Shown one piece after another: positions 28,895 to 39,622 of a DNA stretch of 64,000 nucleotides; the first letter of the stretch is position 1, and each line of letters begins with the position of its first letter. Made by a program: the position numbers and the translations under genes. Source of the stretch: Bremia lactucae (taxonomy: Eukaryota; Oomycota; Peronosporomycetes; Peronosporales; Peronosporaceae). Below the pieces are notes generated by a model that was not told where the DNA came from, did no database searches, and saw nothing but the letters and a program-made list of their open reading frames with translations. The stretch is from assembly GCF_004359215.1 (NCBI RefSeq), contig NC_090615.1, positions 4,503,040-4,567,039 on the forward strand, given 5' to 3'.

Positions 28895-29422
28895 TGTTAC
28901 CGGCTAAAGTTGCGTTATAGCTACACAGTACCCGTTAAGTATACCTGGTGTACTTAAGCGGATGGTCATTTTTTTAATTAAAGTGATTAGACCCATCACT
29001 TGGGTGTGGTTCACATTGTGACCAACCCTCGTAATGTGATGCCATAGGTGTAATCACATTAGAAGGGATGACGCCTAGCGTCATCCGTTACGCGAGGTAT
29101 CTAGAAAGATACGCTCGTAATACATATTAGTATTATCTACAAAGATGACATTTTTAATTGGTAAAATTGGGTATTTATATTTAACGTGATTAAATATAAG
29201 TCAGTCTGAAAACTACTATCTACTTAGTAAGTGCGCACAGGAGCCAGACTGCCGCTTCCGTGACGAAACTTTACTAGAGTACTTAGTGCGTTGGGTGAGG
29301 TCGCTAACGCACCCACCGCATCTTCCTCACTGCACGCAAGAGAAGACGGTCTAACCGCTTTCTCGTTGTGCTAGGTGTGTGTCTAAGTAGAGCTTGGCCG
29401 CATTAAGGCGTTCCCGCCTACA
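28895..29422 (+). repeat. 3' LTR of F3c, full length
   Basis: A 528-bp LTR starting TGTTACCGGCTAAAGTTGCG and ending GCGTTCCCGCCTACA. It contains the inverted repeat GGATGACGC...GCGTCATCC (shared by all F3 LTRs) and the GAAAGATACGCTCG block. Confidence 0.88.
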
Positions 29423-29653
29423 CCTAACATTTTCGTCCCTCGGATAATTATGACCACTACATTGACGTTGACATTTTGTATTTATTTCAACTACTTTTTC
29501 ATTGGTGTCTGTAACTTAATGTGAGATATTAGAGCACGATATTGGAAGAGGCAGTAATTACCAGAATCTTACGTTTTTAATTTATTTAAATTTTTATCAG
29601 TAAGGCCTCCCACATAAATAGAACAGACAGTGCGCAGATAATTACGCTTGCAT
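29423..29653. other. Unassigned flank of F3c
   Basis: AT-rich, no gene seen. The first ~60 bp after the LTR (HYIDVDIL in one frame) weakly resemble the flank after the F3d LTR at 57440-57480 (HYVDVDIV). Confidence 0.4.
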
Positions 29654-29881
29654 TTAATTCGCCGCCTTCGGTGGCTTGAATGTCGACAGAATTGTTGGAA
29701 ATCGACCTTTGTGATTCTGTCGTGTCATACAACCTTTCTGCATCTTTGGTATTATTATTTTGTTCGATGCAGTCACTTCATTGTTGATGGAAAATTCTAC
29801 CAACGGCAAGAACTCGTTCCAACTCTTAAAAGAGTGGACGTATCCGCGAAGTATCTCTGCGAGAATTCGGTTTGCATGCTC
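29654..29881 (-). pseudogene. Integrase fragment of a further Gypsy family
   Basis: The minus strand reads EHANRILAEILRGYVHSFKS followed by WNEFLPLVEFSINNEVTASN, the segment just after the catalytic Glu of Ty3/Gypsy integrases. It is not identical to F1, F2 or F3 and ends abruptly at the F2b LTR, which was inserted into it. Only about 75 codons remain. Confidence 0.7.
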
Positions 29882-30363
29882 TGTAATGGGCACACATCAA
29901 TCATAAAACCGTTGTTGTGGTACATTAACTTTATGGGTAAGATACCCTTTTATCTACTTTCAAAATTGTTCGTTACTTTAATCCCATTTCTTAAGGGTAA
30001 CAAATGTGGTCGCCGCCAGATATAAATCTGTGGCCAAAATCTTTTTTAATTTAGGTAGGGTAAGGCTTTTAGATTTAAATAATTCAATAAAGTGCAGTCC
30101 CCTTTTGATCTTAGAAGCGTTAAGCCTTCCTAAGGCTTGCGCATTGATCTCTAAGAGATAGAAGCCTTTCTAAGGTATATCCTCTTGGGCACTAGTTGCC
30201 ACTTGGATCTACGAACCCCTGAATCCCTTGAACTAGGATTCCTTAAGCTTTAATAGCTTGTACGACTCCCTGAATTGTTAAACCCATTAGTATAATAGAA
30301 TTAAGTGACTCTCTGAGTCTGAAAGTCTTCCTCTGACTTTAGGAGCGAGGTCGCTCCGCTACA
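29882..30363 (+). repeat. 5' LTR of F2b
   Basis: A 482-bp LTR starting TGTAATGGGCACACATC and ending GGTCGCTCCGCTACA. Closely related to 22663-23148. The PBS is mutated to TGGTAACA (30366-30373). Confidence 0.88.
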
Positions 30364-30423
30364 CCTGGTAACACTCGTAGTCAATCTACGCCTGAGTCTT
30401 TACAAGACTAAACCCTCAAGAAA

Positions 30424-31330
30424 ATGAGAGAGGTTTCAGAATTGTCAGAAGCGGAACGCGCCGCTTATGACAAGCTCAAAACCTTATTTGGGCTTGAGCA
30501 CGTGAAATTTATTATTTCCCAGGGACCAGAGGTCCTACATGGAAGGCTTGAAGCCTTCATGCGGTACGAAACCTCCCTGATCGGTCAGGTACAGGACCAC
30601 TTAGCGGCATCTATGCCAACTCGGTACACCTCTGTACCTGACTAAGAGTCGAGAGCTCGCCCTCTAACTGTTAATGAGAAGGCATTTGAGGGAAAAGAGG
30701 GAGAAAATCTCCCTTTTTAGATTAAGCTGATGGAAATGTCCATCGACTCTGCCTTGTTCTTAACAGAACGGCAAAAGGTGGCTATGGCCATTTCCAAACT
30801 TGGAAGTAGAGCCATGGAGTGGGCACTATCGTGAGCACGTCCATAAACGACGCTTTTCCCTCATGGGTTCGCTGAAACAGCAAATGACCAGCATGTTTGC
30901 ACGGCCTGATCAGGCTTTTCGCATGCAAGCACGGCTCCTAGCGACTCGACAGGGTAAAAGAACCCTAGGGGACTTTGTCCAAGAGTTGAGAACTCTCATT
31001 GAATCTATGCATCAGGACCCGGTGCAAGAAGCAATTGTAGTAACTATCTTTATGGAGGGTCTCAATGAGGGCGTTGCCCGGACGGAATTATTCCGAACTC
31101 ATCCGGCTGCGTTCGAAGAGGCAGTTGCCATAGCGCTACGCGCCGAGTTTGACTTGAAGTCTTCTCGCGTTAGCACGCCTGTTTACCGAACAAGCTCTTC
31201 GAGCACATGGGTTCCGTCTTATAGAGTTGAACCTATGGATTTAAGCTTCGTTGAGGAAGGAGAAGAGGCTCTTCAAGCTGTGGAACAGCATAAGACCATC
31301 TGTTGATGTTATATGTGCAGAAGCCGAAAC
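30424..31330 (+). pseudogene. Gag of F2b
   Basis: The ATG at 30424 opens 73 codons (MREVSELSEAERAAYDKLKT). After stops near 30645 and 30720 it is open again 30800-31306 (LKQQMTSMFARPDQAFRMQA, RTLGDFVQELRTLIESMHQD, EAIVVTIFMEGLNEGVARTE). A stop stands just before the zinc knuckle, where CYMC remains but the rest is frameshifted. The capsid-like middle is the longest F2 Gag frame in the window. Confidence 0.82.
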
Positions 31331-31529
31331 ATTTACGTCCGGCCTGCCCTCTTCGAAATTCGCGTAAAGCTCGAAAGAGCTCGAACACCGACCTAAACCA
31401 GAGATCTGGTACGGTGCGGTAAAACATCGATACCCAGTAGGTGCGGGGCGCCCTACTGGGGAAGACCTAGGCTCTGTTGAACCTCTAGGAGGTGAGAATA
31501 AACAGAACCTAGCCCGACTGTAAAGGGCT

Positions 31530-32820
31530 TTTGATAAGCCGTGGTCAATTTTAATTGACTTATGAGCGTCTTGCAATTATGCCCGACACCATTCTTTTGA
31601 AGGAAGTCAACAATACGTTGAGGCGCTAAGAGCGCATGAAGGTGATACAATCACTGCTTGCTTAGCGACTGGGATTCGTGTCACTGTTCTTAAAGCTCCA
31701 TTGAACCTAGGTATAAAGTTTCTGGACTTTGACAGTATAAAAGGCCGTCTCGTCCTTGATTTGGATTCGAGATATGATCTCATCCTTGGTATAGCCTGGT
31801 TAGAACACCATGAGCCGTGGATCGATTGGATGTCTAAGACCTTAGGCGCCACGCGCAATATTTTGGAGAGTCATGAACTCACCTTTGCTTGGCAACAAAA
31901 GCGCTATTGGCACGGATCATTGAATGAGTCTGTCAGTGTTTTAGACATTAGCATGTCTGAGTTAATAAACTCTAATGTTAAAAGCAATAATTCTGAGCCT
32001 GACTCAGCGAAAATAAGTGGAACGGCACGTACTCCGTCGAGTGACACTCATTGTAATAACGATTCAATGAATGCTGAAAGCATTGTTGGCCTAAGGCCGA
32101 ATCATCAAGGGTGTGATATACCTGAGATACGTGGAGTGGCACGTCTAAGTTCGCCGAGTATGGTCGGCCGTGGTGGCATCATACTGAGTGTCAGTAGTGA
32201 CACTGTTAGCGGGTCGCCAGGACTTCAAGGGTGCAATATCCCTGAGATACGTGGAGTGGCACGTCTAAGTCCACCGAGTGTTGTCGGCCGTGGTGGCACC
32301 ATACTGAGTGTCAATAGTGACACTATTGGCGGTTCGCCAGGGTGTTTTGGGTCAACCCCTCCTATTGCACGTGAAGCGACACGTAAACGTTCGCTGGATA
32401 AGGAAGTTGAGTTACATAACGCCTTGTCAGATGTCAAATTAGACATAATGTCTTGTATAGAACCAATACAGGCTGGAAAACCCGGGGACGTGAATGTCCC
32501 GGCCTCTAAGAGGCGTATTGTCTTTACTTCAAGACAGGATGGACACGAAGCGTGAATACGCTCACAAAGTGATACGAGTGAGGAATTGCAAACGCTTGTA
32601 AATGGTGTAATTGGTAACATTGAGGGGGAAGTTAGCCTTGCAGCAATCTCTTCGTTACATGCTCTTTTAGAGCTAAACGAAATGTCTTTTGATGCTGGCG
32701 ACTTATCTGAAATGGTGTTCATTCGGCCAACATTGAGTTAAACTCCCCGTCACTTCTAGGCAAAGCTGTCCTGGATGACACAAAAGCTGCACTTAGTGTG
32801 CAAAATGGGTCATCGATCCT
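31530..32820 (+). pseudogene. Protease and repeat-bearing linker of F2b
   Basis: The active-site region reads LIDL-stop-ASCNYARHH at about 31553-31595. Where the family motif would be IDCGAS, the Gly codon is TGA. The second protease hallmark DLILGIAWLEHHEPWIDW follows near 31775-31828 in a frame open from 31701 to 32555 (284 codons). That frame continues as a Ser/Asn-rich linker containing two 120-bp repeats and ends with SCIEPIQAGKPGDVNVPASK. Bases 32560-32760 carry the last linker block in other frames. Confidence 0.78.
32106..32345 (+). repeat. Tandem repeat, 2 x 120 bp, in the F2b linker
   Basis: CAAGGGTGTGATATACCTGA at 32106 and CAAGGGTGCAATATCCCTGA at 32226 start the units. They encode two 40-residue repeats of the type PEIRGVARLSSPSMVGRGG. 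They differ at scattered positions, many silent or conservative. Confidence 0.9.
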
Positions 32821-33650
32821 ATGGATCCCTTTTATTCCTTGATTAAGAAATTTCATGATGTGGTATGTAATAATCCACCATCTGTTTTACCTCCGGATAG
32901 AGGTGTTCGTCATGAAATTGACTTGGTTCCGGGAACCAAATACTGTGTCATAAAACAATGGCCTTTACCAAAGAAGCAGTGTGACGTCATTGACGATTTC
33001 TTCCGTGGTAAGCACGAGGCTGGAATGGTACGAGAGAGCAAATCTCCTCACTCGACACCGACATTTTGTGTCAAAAAGCCAAATGGTAAATGGCGCATTG
33101 TACATGCTTATAATAAGCTTAATACTGTCACTATACCAGCACAAACACCCATTTCTAGAAAGGATGTTCTTCAGAACAATATGTTGCGATGTACAATGTT
33201 CCGTGCATTGGACTTAGTCGATGGTTACTACCAATTGCTCATGAGAGCTAGTGATATCTCGCTTACAACGGTAAGCAGCCAAAGTGGCATGTAATGGGAG
33301 TGGCTGGTTATGCCACAAGGGCTTTCCAACGCCCCGGCAACATTGAATCGTCTAGTGACGCAACTGTTTCGCCCTCATCGAGGTTATGCACAGACTTATT
33401 TCGATGACATTTTTGTCCATAGTCGTGCGCAGCAGGGTCGGTCGGATATGGACAACCATTTAGACCATTTGCGAGCAGTGCTCGAGTGTATGCGCACAAA
33501 TAAATTGTATGCGAATGCAACTGAATGCATTTTTGGCGCACACGAAAATTTCGTTTTTAGCATGCTTCATTGGAAGCGAGGCCTTATGGCGGATCCCGCT
33601 AAGGTAAAGCCATAGTAGATTGGCCTATTCCGAAAAGCCAAAAGGATTTG
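32821..33650 (+). pseudogene. Reverse transcriptase of F2b
   Basis: Open 32821-33294 for the fingers and palm: GVRHEIDLVPGTKYCVIKQW, GKHEAGMVRESKSPHSTPTF, RALDLVDGYYQLLMRASDIS. A single stop in GM-stop-WEWLVMPQG follows. Then 33310-33615 is open with the catalytic YFDDIFVHSRAQQ (both aspartates present) and LRAVLECMRTNKLYANATEC. This is the best preserved F2 RT, with one nonsense change and a late frameshift at about 33610. Confidence 0.87.
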
Positions 33651-34330
33651 CGTAAGTGGGTGGGTCTCGCCAATTAGTTACACAAATAAAGCGAAAATTA
33701 CGCGGATATGGCTAGGCCATTGTCTAATCTCCTTAAAAAGGATACAGAATGGTGCTGGACTAGCACCGAAATTAATGCTTTTCAAGCAGTTAAGGATAGT
33801 CTTATCGATGCCCCAATTCTGGCACTGCCAAACCCAAATTAGCCTTTCAGTGTCGTCTGTGACGCATCAGATTTTGCCATTGGCAGTGCTCTGTTACAAA
33901 CAGATGTTGATGGGCATGAATGTGTTATTGCGTTCGAATATAGACAGCTTTAAGCTGCGGAAAACCCAGTTCATGACAAAGAGTTACTTGCTATGAAGTA
34001 TGCTCTCGTCAAATTTAGTGTTCATCTGCTCGGCTCTAAGCCGTTTGTGATATATACAGATCACGCGTTATTACGCACGGAGACTAAGTCGTCCCATCTC
34101 TCACAGAGATTGGCCCGATGGCTATCCTTTTTCGCGCAACATTGAGGTGAAGTATAAGCCCGGTAAGCAGAATTCTTTGGCCGATGCGTTATCACGCAGG
34201 CCGGATTACGAGCTTTCACATTTAACGACTATCTTGTCGACTATTCCTGAATTAATCCATTCGGCTAACGCCAAGGATGAACAGTGTGTAGCTCTGCTAC
34301 GAGCTTTAAAGAACTCTGATTCAGGTATTT
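33651..34330 (+). pseudogene. RNase H of F2b
   Basis: Pieces VVCDASDFAIGSALLQTDVD, HDKELLAMKYALVKFSVHLL, VIYTDHALLRTETKSSHLSQ and KYKPGKQNSLADALSRRPDY occur in alternating frames, with stops near 33660-33700, 33842 and 33950. Confidence 0.78.
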
Positions 34331-35480
34331 AATTTCCGGCACGTTTGCGTGCAAGGTTACATCGATTTTCTATCGATAAAGACCTGTTGCTTTATTGCAC
34401 AGACATCGCGGACCCCCCGCGTTTCGTTGTTCCTCATGATAAGGATTTGAAGTACCGAATCCTCTATGAGGCACATGATACTGTCATTGGTGGTCATCTC
34501 GGTAGAGAAAAGACCTACGGCTCTGTAAGCCAGAGTTATTGGTGGCCTAAACGTTATAGGTCAGCACATATGTTCACAAATGCGAAACTTGCCAACCGGT
34601 TAAACCCTCGGCGCATGCTGCTACGCCACTGGCGAGCCTTCCCATCCCCATAGGTTGCTGGGAGTCCATTAATATGGATTTTGTATTCGGGCTACCGAAA
34701 GATTCAGCCGGTAACTCCAGTATGGTGGTCTTTGTTGACCGATTGAGCAAAAGGGCTTACATAGCGGCCGTGCCGGATTCCATTGATGATGAGGGTACAG
34801 CTAAGCTATTTATTGATCGCGTGTTTCGACAACATGGTTTGCCAGTGGCAATTGTCCTTGATCGGGACCCCCACTTCACGGGATAATTCTTGAAAACAAT
34901 TCTCCGAGTGCTTGGCACCACATTAGATATGTCCACTGCGGACCATCCGCAGACCGATGGTCAAATCGAACGTGTCAATAGCGTCTTTGAAGACGTTTTA
35001 CGCAGCGTGTGTCTCAGACACCAAATCGCTGGAGTCCAATGCTCCCAGTGGTGGGGTTTGCGTTAAATAACGCTGTCCATGCCTCTACAGGCTATACTCC
35101 GTTCTTTGTCAACGGTCTCACCCACCCACGTTTGCGTTCCATTAACAAAACCACTGCGTGTTTAGGGCTTGGTGGGGGAGAATTAGCCGATAGGCTTGCT
35201 GATATCAGCCCTGTTACCGTTCGGAAACAAGTAAGCGAGTTCCTCGCGACGCGATTAAGTGTCTTAAGACATGTAAGGGATACGATGGCTGATAGCCAAG
35301 ACAAACAAAAAGAACAAGCAGATGCCAAAGGCAGAAGCTGTATTAAATATTCGTATGCGGTCGGAGACCGAGTATATTATACGCTAAAAATCTGCCTACC
35401 AACTTTGTTTCCGCGGTCTTCAAGACCAAATTGCACCCGCGCTTTATTGGACCATTTACGGTCGGGGCCAAGATAGGTAT
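34331..35480 (+). pseudogene. Integrase of F2b
   Basis: The zinc domain is LYEAHDTVIGGHLGREKTYG, then CETCQPVKPS after a frame change. The core has MDFVFGLPKDSAGNSSMVVF (first Asp, 34674), VLDRDPHFTG (second Asp, about 34860, followed by a stop) and TADHPQTDGQIERVNSVFED (Glu retained). After a frameshift at about 35030 the sequence is open to 35476: GFALNNAVHASTGYTPFFVN, VSEFLATRLSVLRHVRDTMA. The C-terminal domain continues to HPVSYVGLLKP (35519-35551). All three catalytic residues can be identified. Confidence 0.85.
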
Positions 35481-36138
35481 AGCTTATACGCTTAACCTTT
35501 CTAGCAAGCTGCGTATACACCCAGTGTCTTACGTTGGCTTGCTTAAGCCATAACGGGACCCTTCCCAGGTGGACTTGAAGGCGCTTGCACCGAGAGAGGT
35601 GGTCTTGCCGCAGATTGCTGCATCCTCACCAGGATATCCAACTGGCCCTTTAAATGAGGCTGCTGACTCCAGCGTCGAAAGACGAGCCCGAACTGCCTCA
35701 AAAGAGCTCATAACCCGAGCAAAGACCTCACGAAGGAATTGCACCTCGTGCCGTAGAACATCAAATGTTTCCACCGAAATTTCGGCCTCCTCCCGCGCTG
35801 CTTGATGCGCGAGGGAACCTTCGTTTCTTGTGGAGAAACTTTTGAAGCGACGTCGTCGTGAGGGCCAATACCAGTATCTGGTGAAGTGGCTAGGGTACCC
35901 CTCTTTTGAAAACTCTTGGGAGTTCGAGGTACCTCTTCGCCAAGATTGCCCGTACGCCGTTGACGTTTTTGAGCGCCAAGCTCAGGTTCAACTCGCGTCA
36001 AACGACGCTTCCCACCGCTCTATAGCCTCAGTGCGGCTTCGATCCATAGTTGTACGGTCATCCGAAGCACTGAAATATCGGCTAGGCCTTTCTTCGTTTC
36101 TTGGCATAAATGTCGAACGTAATGGCCTTTGGCCTTGA
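35481..36138 (+). pseudogene. Pol tail and chromodomain of F2b
   Basis: Open from 35569 to a stop at 35803, then 35830-36138. The chromodomain reads SFLVEKLLKRRRREGQYQYL, VKWLGYPSFENSWEFEV. The aromatic cage positions Y, W and the SW pair are visible. It would tether integration to modified histones. The complementary strand is the antisense ORF. Confidence 0.82.
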
Positions 36139-37130
36139 GCTTAGCGAAATCAAAGCGAAGCTTCCGTTCCAAACGAACATCACCTCTATCCGCAGACTCT
36201 CAGATATTCCAGATATTACGAAGTCGGCGGTCCCAATGGACCCAGTTCTCAAATGAGACTTCGTTTTCACTCCTTGTTTCGTTTGGAAACATAACGATCG
36301 GAAGTTTCCACATTAAGGTCACCAAAGCCCCACGGGCTTGATCAGGTAAACGCGTCAGATACTGGCTTCGTGTCATTACCTTTGGCGTAAGGTATTGCTC
36401 ATGAAGATCGTCGCGACCAGTAATCTCCTCCGGCGTCCTCGCCGAGTCACCAAAGATCCAGATGACCAAACTATGACCCGCTATCTCTTTGAGACGCTCG
36501 TCTGCACTAAGCTGAGTATATATATTCACTTCAACTGCGCTTCCCACGATAGATGTGGAAATGGGCGGATCCTCGGCCATAGTAAGGCTTGGATCAGGAG
36601 TTGCAGGCGCAGCGTAACACCTGAACTGTTTGTAAGTGGTCATATCATTGTCAACCGATATGAGACACTCAAACGGGCTTTGGTATTCAGCTTAGCGAAT
36701 TCAAAGCGAAATTTTTGTTCTGGACGAACATCAGCCACAGCGGCAGACTCGTTAAGAGTCCAAATATTGCAAAGGCGATGACCTATTTAAAAAACCAAAC
36801 TTTCCCCTCACTTTCCGTCTCGTTCAGATAGAAGGCGACGTAATTGTCCGCATTGCGGACACCGAGGTACACGTGCTTGGTCAAGCAGACAAATCAGTAT
36901 TGACGTGGCGTCATTACCCGTGGAGTGAGGTGGAGCATCAGTCTTTAACGAACCTCGCGGCTTTCCGCTTCCAATTTGTGTATAGTGTAGCGCTAGGTCT
37001 GTCCTATCTCTTCGACCCTCGCCTTCTTGGTGAAGATTTGCCGCCACCCAATTTCCGTGAATTCGAAGACAAGCTTTGCAACACTCCCATTGATCACACC
37101 ACGCCCGTTGACGACACTAGAGGGACGTCC
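35529..37130 (-). pseudogene. F2 antisense ORF with internally duplicated central block
   Basis: On the minus strand. The frame 36643-36200 (147 codons) contains DSARTPEEITGRDDLHEQYL, TPKVMTRSQYLTRLPDQARG, KLPIVMFPNETRSENEVSFE. After one stop at about 36200 it continues with RLERKLRFDFAKLKAKGHYV. It goes on opposite the chromodomain (36001-35708) and ends at a TAA at 35531-35529, opposite HPVSYVG of integrase. A second, more decayed copy of the same block lies upstream at about 36930-36660 (LTPRVMTPRQY, LLDQARVPR, YLNETESEGKF, EQKFRFEFAKLNTKAR). The block matches the F3 antisense protein (PIPVVLRPNETPDQYEAEFL). Function unknown. Confidence 0.58.
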
Positions 37131-37132
37131 TC

Positions 37133-37650
37133 TGTAGGCGGGCGTGTCTTGATGCGGCCACGCTCTACTTAGCTACACACTCTAGCACAGCAAAGAAGCG
37201 GTTAGACCGTCTTCTCTTGCGTGCAGTGAGATAGGTTTTGTGGGCGCCTTTGCGACCTCGCCCAACGCACTAAGTACTGTAGTAAAGTGTCGTTCACGGG
37301 AGCGGTAATCCGGCTCCTCGTGCGCACTTACTAAGTAGAAAGTAGTTGTCAGACTAATTTATATTTAATCGCATTAAATATAAATACCTAATTCTACCAA
37401 TCAAAATGTCATCTCTATAGATAACACTTAATATGTATTGCGAGCGTATCTTCTAAATACCTCGCGTAACGGATGACGCTAGCCGTCATCCCTCCTAATG
37501 TGAATGCACCAATGTGCATCACATACACAAGGGTTGGTCACAAATGTGAACCACATCCGAGTGGTGGGTCTAGTTTCTTGTTTTGAGTAATTGACACCAA
37601 GTGTACTTAACGGGGACTGTGTTACATTAAGGCAACTTTAGCCCGTTACA
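37133..37650 (-). repeat. 3' LTR of F3b
   Basis: 518 bp. Reverse complement of the F3 LTR: starts TGTAGGCGGGCGTGTC and ends CTTTAGCCCGTTACA, next to the polypurine tract (ATTCCCCCTT in plus orientation). Confidence 0.9.
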
Positions 37651-37755
37651 CCATTCCCCCTTAAAGAACGAATTTACATTTTAAATTCGTCAAAAAAGAG
37701 CGAGGAACTGCGAGCAGCTTTCGCACCGCTAGTTCACTTAACACTCTAGCGACCT

Positions 37756-38936
37756 GTGTTCACATACACGGTGCCAAAGATGCCACCGAAAAGGGGCCAC
37801 GTTGGTGGGTCGTCTGCGAAGACGACCACTCAACCTCGCCCTAAGCGCACGCGCCGCGTGTTAACGCCGGCAGCGTCTAATGCCTTAGTCGAAACGCAGA
37901 CAGCTACTGCTGCTGTCGCGTTAACGGGGCTAAAGGATCCATCCCAGTTTAACAGTGAGGATGCTGATCCGTCGCTTATTGTCGACTGACTACAATGAGT
38001 CGACACCGTTGCCGTCACCTCATAGTAGTGATGCGGACAACGAGCTCATGAGGAAGGACGATGGCGCATTATTGCCCATTCAAACTTCTCTCATGCCTCA
38101 CAACACGGAGACAGCATCATTTACGAATGCTGTCTCGTCGTCTGCGCTGGAAAGCGCAGCGACAGGTAATGAGAGCCCATAAGGGCGCAGCCGCTTCTCC
38201 GTTGGGTAAAACCGCAACGCCTTATGCTCGGACCATAATCCATAATGGTTCTGACATAGATGATTCGGAGCCTAAACCTGCCGACGACACGTGAACGTGC
38301 TCAGTCAACGCTACTTCTGCTAGTCCATTTGAGACTAGCGAAGAGGTCTCAGCTGGTGCTCCTTTACATAGGCAGCCATCAAGCCGGACACGTCAATACG
38401 TAGGTTATCGATCGGTTCCAAGAATCAAAACTCTTCGGGTAACCTTACCATTGAACGAGGATCTGTTTTCTTTGCCTCACGGAGCGGTGGGTAAGCAACC
38501 TTCCAACAAGGAAGCGTTGGTCCCACCCGTATCCATCAGTGCAGGCGGCACCCGATAGGAGTGGCGATCTCGTCCACCTACTCGCGGCTGCCTTACCTTC
38601 GTCCGTTCAGTCATAGGCGTTAAGGGCTGCTGAAGGACGTATTGCGGATCTCGAGGGATAAGTCTCGCGACTGACCTCGGATCTTTTCTTATGTTTGAGC
38701 GAAGGTTCGTCAGGGTTATGAACGCCTGAAGACTCGCTTGGACCTTTTCGAGAGGATAATGCTGAGGGATCCGCGTTACTCGCGTGATGTCTCTCGCTCG
38801 CCGAGTCTTGTTCGTGGTGGGAGGAGTCGGTCGGCTGATAGCTTTTCGCCTTCACCGTCCCTCTCACCCGAACGACGCTCGACTCACAGTCGACGTCACC
38901 ATCGGTCTCCTTAGACGGATGGGGATATGTGACCTC
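37756..38936 (+). pseudogene. F3 antisense ORF (F3b copy)
   Basis: Starts at 37756 (MFTYTVPKMPPKRGHVGGSS), 106 bp from the 3' LTR, and is open for 77 codons through KPKRTRRV-like basic residues and FNSEDADPSLIVD. A 4-bp insertion at about 37987 (GTCGACTGACTACAATG) then shifts the frame, at the same spot where F3a has its 14-bp repeats. Downstream are frame-shifted remnants. The central PNET block appears to be deleted here: sequence near 38300 runs from the Ser-rich region straight to the pol end. The coiled-coil end KVRQGYERLKTRLDLFERIM lies at about 38698-38757. Confidence 0.5.
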
Positions 38937-39622
38937 ATTTGGGTCTACACACCATTTCAGACGACCCACGTAAAATACGGCGAAAGAATGAGCCTATAAT
39001 TTAGGTCTCCAACCTCTTCGACCTCCGTTAAGGGCCCAATGAAACGCGGCAACAACTTCGTAGTACCTCCAGGTAGTACAGAAAATGCATTCTTAGGTAG
39101 GGTAGCAGTACTTAATAGTACCTTTTCACCCACTCTAAAGCGTTCATTATTTTTGCGACCATTTCGGTCCGCATGTTCTTTTTGCTTGTCCTGTGGGCTT
39201 GCCATCGCGTCACGTACTTTTCGTGTGATGGCTAATCGCTAATCGCTCATCCGCAAAGCGTTGACCTCGCTCACGCTTTTAGCATCAAACTCGTCTATGA
39301 TACCGCCGAGAGGTCGGTCATAAGGCTAATTTTTATTGACCACTGCTTAACTGGCAGGGTCACTAGGGCAAATTACTATCTTTGAGATGATACCCTCGCG
39401 GGTCATCGTCGTATTGACGAAACTATGTCCCTCTTTCGCACCGGGCATAGTGAGGGGCCCTCCCCCACTAAGACTCGGGGTGTGCACAAACGAGACTGGC
39501 GTCCGAGGATGGCGCAGTCCATTAATATAAAACGGTGTCTCACCCGTGCTGGCGTGGACACTGTTATTTATACCGAACTCCACAAAGGGCAATTGCTTGC
39601 TCCACTCTTCGGGAGTTGCTAT
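38937..39622 (-). pseudogene. Integrase tail and C-terminal domain of F3b (core deleted)
   Basis: Reads from 39622 down: ATPEEWSKQLPFVEFGINNS, FYINGLRHPRTPVSF, then 39205-38957 KEHADRNGRKNNERFRVGEK and TTKLLPRFIGPLTEVEEVGD. The junction at 39623/39622 is the same 583-bp integrase deletion as in F3c. After LILSPYFTWVV the frame is lost. Confidence 0.85.

Larger units (their letters stand above)
25866..29422 (+). mobile_element. Ty3/Gypsy element F3c, 3' half, integrase-core deletion
   Basis: Begins at the gap within the RT connection, continues through RNase H, and skips most of the integrase at the 26700/26701 junction. It then continues with the integrase tail, C-terminal domain, remnants of the chromodomain, the antisense ORF (28763-27401, minus) and the 3' LTR (28895-29422). 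Confidence 0.85.
29882..37132 (+). mobile_element. Ty3/Gypsy element F2b, nearly complete, 3' end removed by F3b
   Basis: LTR (29882-30363), gag, protease, linker with a 120-bp tandem repeat, RT, RNase H, integrase, chromodomain (to 36138) on plus. The antisense ORF lies on minus (about 37130-35529). At 37133 the F3b LTR begins. No F2 LTR is found beyond F3b. Confidence 0.87.

Noticed and set aside
29648..30025. Plus-strand 125-codon ORF
   Set aside because: It crosses the junction between the integrase fragment (minus) and the F2b LTR, so it is an accidental frame.
36873..37172. Plus-strand protein of 99 codons at the F2b/F3b border
   Set aside because: The minus strand here carries the duplicated F2 antisense block, and the plus frame runs across the LTR boundary at 37133. 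It is a shadow.
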